From contig CAVQFM010000023.1 of the NCBI GenBank assembly GCA_963711705.1, positions 62,001 to 126,000 of the forward strand: DNA of 64,000 nucleotides, read 5' to 3'. This document shows, in pieces, positions 60,411 through 64,000 of the stretch. Positions within the stretch are counted from its first letter, which is position 1. Each line of letters begins with the position of its first letter. The position numbers and the translations under genes are program-made. The notes beneath the pieces are model-generated. The model was not told where the DNA came from. It searched no databases and saw only the letters and a list, made by a program, of their open reading frames with translations. This stretch comes from RYN-230 sp963711705. Its GTDB lineage: Bacteria > Actinomycetota > Actinomycetes > Streptosporangiales > Streptosporangiaceae.

Positions 60411-60412
60411 GA

Positions 60413-60949
60413 TTGCACCCTCCTGGACAGCGACAGGCCGACAGTAGCCTAGGCGGGGGAAGCCGTTCTGGCGGATGCCCAGGCGCTGCCGGGATGAGAC
60501 GGCGTGGCCAGGGCGTTTACCTGGCTGAGGTGCTCACATGGCTTCGGGCGCTGGGGTGGTTCTGGTGGCCCGGGCCGCTCGCCCGGCCCGGGCCGCCGCC
60601 CGGCTCGGGACGCCGGGTGCGGGCACGGCAGGCCAGGCGGAGGTGCACATTGGGGATCGGCCAGCGGGTGCGTGAGGTGCACCTGAGCCAGTACTGCCCG
60701 GGCGGCCTCGGCTTCCCGGCGGGCTCGCCCAGCACCACCGCGGCCGCCACCGGCCAGGCTCCCAGTGGATGGCCGGACTCTGCCGGGCACGCCGCCCAGG
60801 CGGCCGGGGAAACCTGCGGGCGCTGCGGCGACGCCATCACCGGCGGCCAGGCCGTTCGGCGCCGGGCCAGTGGTGACTGGGTGCATGAAACCTGCCGGGA
60901 GCATGAAGTCTGCGGGGCGCCTGGGACCCGCCCGTTGCAGCGCCGCTGA
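60413..60949 (+). CDS. hypothetical protein with C-terminal zinc-finger-like motif
   Basis: This frame, up to 178 residues, is uncertain. Its C-terminal part reads GETCGRCGDAITGGQAVRR and GDWVHETCREHEVC, a CxxC...HxxC pattern resembling a zinc ribbon or LIM-like knuckle, which is unlikely to arise by chance in this exact spacing. The N-terminal half (LTWLRALGWFWWPGPLARPG) resembles no family I know and may not be coding. Possible starts are GTG or ATG codons from 60413 to 60531. I report it because of the cysteine motif. Confidence 0.35.
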   Translation: MHPPGQRQADSSLGGGSRSGGCPGAAGMRRRGQGVYLAEVLTWLRALGWFWWPGPLARPGPPPGSGRRVRARQARRRCTLGIGQRVREVHLSQYCPGGLGFPAGSPSTTAAATGQAPSGWPDSAGHAAQAAGETCGRCGDAITGGQAVRRRASGDWVHETCREHEVCGAPGTRPLQRR

Positions 60950-61007
60950 GCCGCGGTCCGGTACTGGAATGCCGCCTTTTCCCGGCAGCCCGCTCGATCC
61001 CGCCCCG

Positions 61008-61090
61008 TCGGCATCACGCGCTCGGCCGCACCGCCACCGGAAACAAGGACTCGGCATCACGCGCTCGGTCGCACCGCCACGGAACAAGGC
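61008..61090 (+). repeat. imperfect tandem duplication of about 42 bp
   Basis: The block beginning TCGGCATCACGCGCTCGGCC (61008) recurs from 61051 as TCGGCATCACGCGCTCGGTC; the two copies differ in a few bases and two small gaps. It lies just upstream of the hydrolase start and falls in noncoding DNA. Confidence 0.7.
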
Positions 61091-61106
61091 CCTGGCGACA
61101 GGACTG

Positions 61107-61898
61107 ATGCGCAAGTCTTTGCTCATGCAGGCGACGAGTTCTGACGGGGTGCGGATCGACTTCGAAACGGCGGGGCGCGGCCAGCCACTGGTGCTCCTGC
61201 ACGGTTTCTTCGGCGACCGGACGTCGTGGCGGTCAGCTGGCTATGTCGATGCGCTTGCCGCGCAGTACTTGCTGGTTCTGATCGATGCCCGTGGCCATGG
61301 CCGCAGTGACGCACCGCACGATACAGATAGCTACCGGGTCGGCCGGCAGGTGCCGGACGTGCTCGCCGTGCTGGACGCTCTCGGCATTGGCCAGGCCGCA
61401 GTCTGGGGAGCTTCCATGGGCGGCGTCATCGGCCTGCATCTGCTGGCCGGTCATCCGCGGCGCTGCACTGCCCTCATCGCGGGTGGTGCGCATGCTGATC
61501 GCATCCCGGTCGATCCGGCCGAGGTCCAGCGCGAAGCCGAGCTGTTCCGGGCCAAAGGCTCCGCACCCTTCATCACCTGGCTGGAGCGGCAGGGACCGGT
61601 TCCGCCGTGGCTGCGAAACTCCATGCTGTCGGCCGACCCGCACGCGCTGGCCGCTTTGACGACCGCTCTCGCCAACCGGGATGACATCCTCGGCCCACTC
61701 GCTCGCACGTCTGTGCCGGCCCTGCTGCTGGCCGGAGATCGAGATCCCCTGCTTCCCGCGATCCAGCGCACCGCCACCCACATCCCGGGCGGCACACTGA
61801 TTCAGCTCCCGGACTGCGGCCACCTCGACACGTTCGTCCGCAGCGACCTCACCCTGCCGCTCGTCCTGCCGTTCCTGTCCGGGCACAGTGCTAGATAG
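61107..61898 (+). CDS. alpha/beta-fold hydrolase
   Basis: A 263-residue hydrolase. Oxyanion loop VLLHGFFGDRTSW (about residues 29-41), nucleophile elbow WGASMGGVIG (about 98-107), Asp in LLAGDRDPLLPA (about 213) and His in LPDCGHLDTFVRS (about 241). ATG 61107 has ACAGGA a few bases upstream; ATG 61125 is an alternative that removes six residues. Members include esterases, haloalkane dehalogenases and lactonases; the substrate is unknown. It converges on the UvrA-like gene. Confidence 0.9.
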   Translation: MRKSLLMQATSSDGVRIDFETAGRGQPLVLLHGFFGDRTSWRSAGYVDALAAQYLLVLIDARGHGRSDAPHDTDSYRVGRQVPDVLAVLDALGIGQAAVWGASMGGVIGLHLLAGHPRRCTALIAGGAHADRIPVDPAEVQREAELFRAKGSAPFITWLERQGPVPPWLRNSMLSADPHALAALTTALANRDDILGPLARTSVPALLLAGDRDPLLPAIQRTATHIPGGTLIQLPDCGHLDTFVRSDLTLPLVLPFLSGHSAR

Positions 61899-61930
61899 AG
61901 CACTCCGGACGGTGCCCGCGGGCGCCTTGG

Positions 61931-64000
<2,070 letters not shown>

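Overview
The window is very GC-rich DNA from an actinomycete (Actinomycetota). The gene content supports this: a conservon (Roadblock, DUF742 and GTPase genes behind a sensor kinase), an NDMA-dependent alcohol dehydrogenase, DinB-like TIGR03086/TIGR03084 proteins, coenzyme-F420/LLM-type oxidoreductases, an ANTAR regulator, a SigK/RskA-like pair, many GTG/TTG starts and several apparently leaderless genes. I cannot assign a genus. There are no rRNA, tRNA or CRISPR features and no clear prophage or insertion sequence. The window begins inside a LuxR-type response regulator and ends inside a UvrA-like gene.

Layout. 1-8.3 kb: CPBP protease, DMT transporter, methyltransferase, NlpC/P60 hydrolase, FAD monooxygenase, an AraC regulator, and a divergent DinB-like/DUF3224 pair. 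8.5-15.8 kb: FHA protein, NDMA-alcohol dehydrogenase, a fused MoxR-VWA protein, cupin, aldehyde dehydrogenase and a VapBC pair. 16-23.3 kb (minus): a five-gene carboxylase operon (AccD-like, AccA-like, enoyl-CoA hydratase, TIGR03084, AtuA), probably for branched acyl-CoA or acyclic isoprenoid breakdown. 24-29.4 kb: a conservon whose GTPase gene overlaps a degenerate NTPase/TPR gene by 4 nt. 30-36 kb: ABC exporter, SPFH plus ribbon-helix-helix pair, superfamily 2 helicase. 36-46 kb: hydrolase, a TetR relic fused to an SDR gene, RecQ, LLM oxidoreductase, MBL hydrolase, then a hemerythrin-MarR-LLM-AKR operon behind a perfect 18-bp palindrome. 45.7-49.3 kb: a DyP peroxidase with an encapsulin-loading tail and an encapsulin shell gene, separated by STAS, DUF6131 and GAF-ANTAR genes on the other strand. 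49.4-55 kb: MazEF-like pair, two-component system, SigK/RskA pair, S53 peptidase. 55-64 kb: gluconokinase, Smr protein, GNAT, four-helix membrane protein, VOC, SMP-30, nitrilase, quinone oxidoreductase, hydrolase, UvrA paralog.

A striking property is the number of conserved genes whose reading frame breaks once by one or two bases while both halves remain well conserved: alcohol dehydrogenase, aldehyde dehydrogenase, AtuA (once or twice), sensor CvnA, helicase, SDR, STAS protein, histidine kinase, and perhaps a VOC protein. Most sit in G/C runs, so uncorrected sequence indels are the simplest explanation; genuine decay is not excluded. A 54-bp internal repeat in the CvnA gene pins one missing C exactly.

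The best candidates for new biology are the encapsulin-DyP locus with its embedded ANTAR/STAS genes, the conservon extended by an NTPase/TPR gene, a MoxR-VWA fusion between an alcohol and an aldehyde dehydrogenase gene, and a family of long related palindromes in intergenic DNA.
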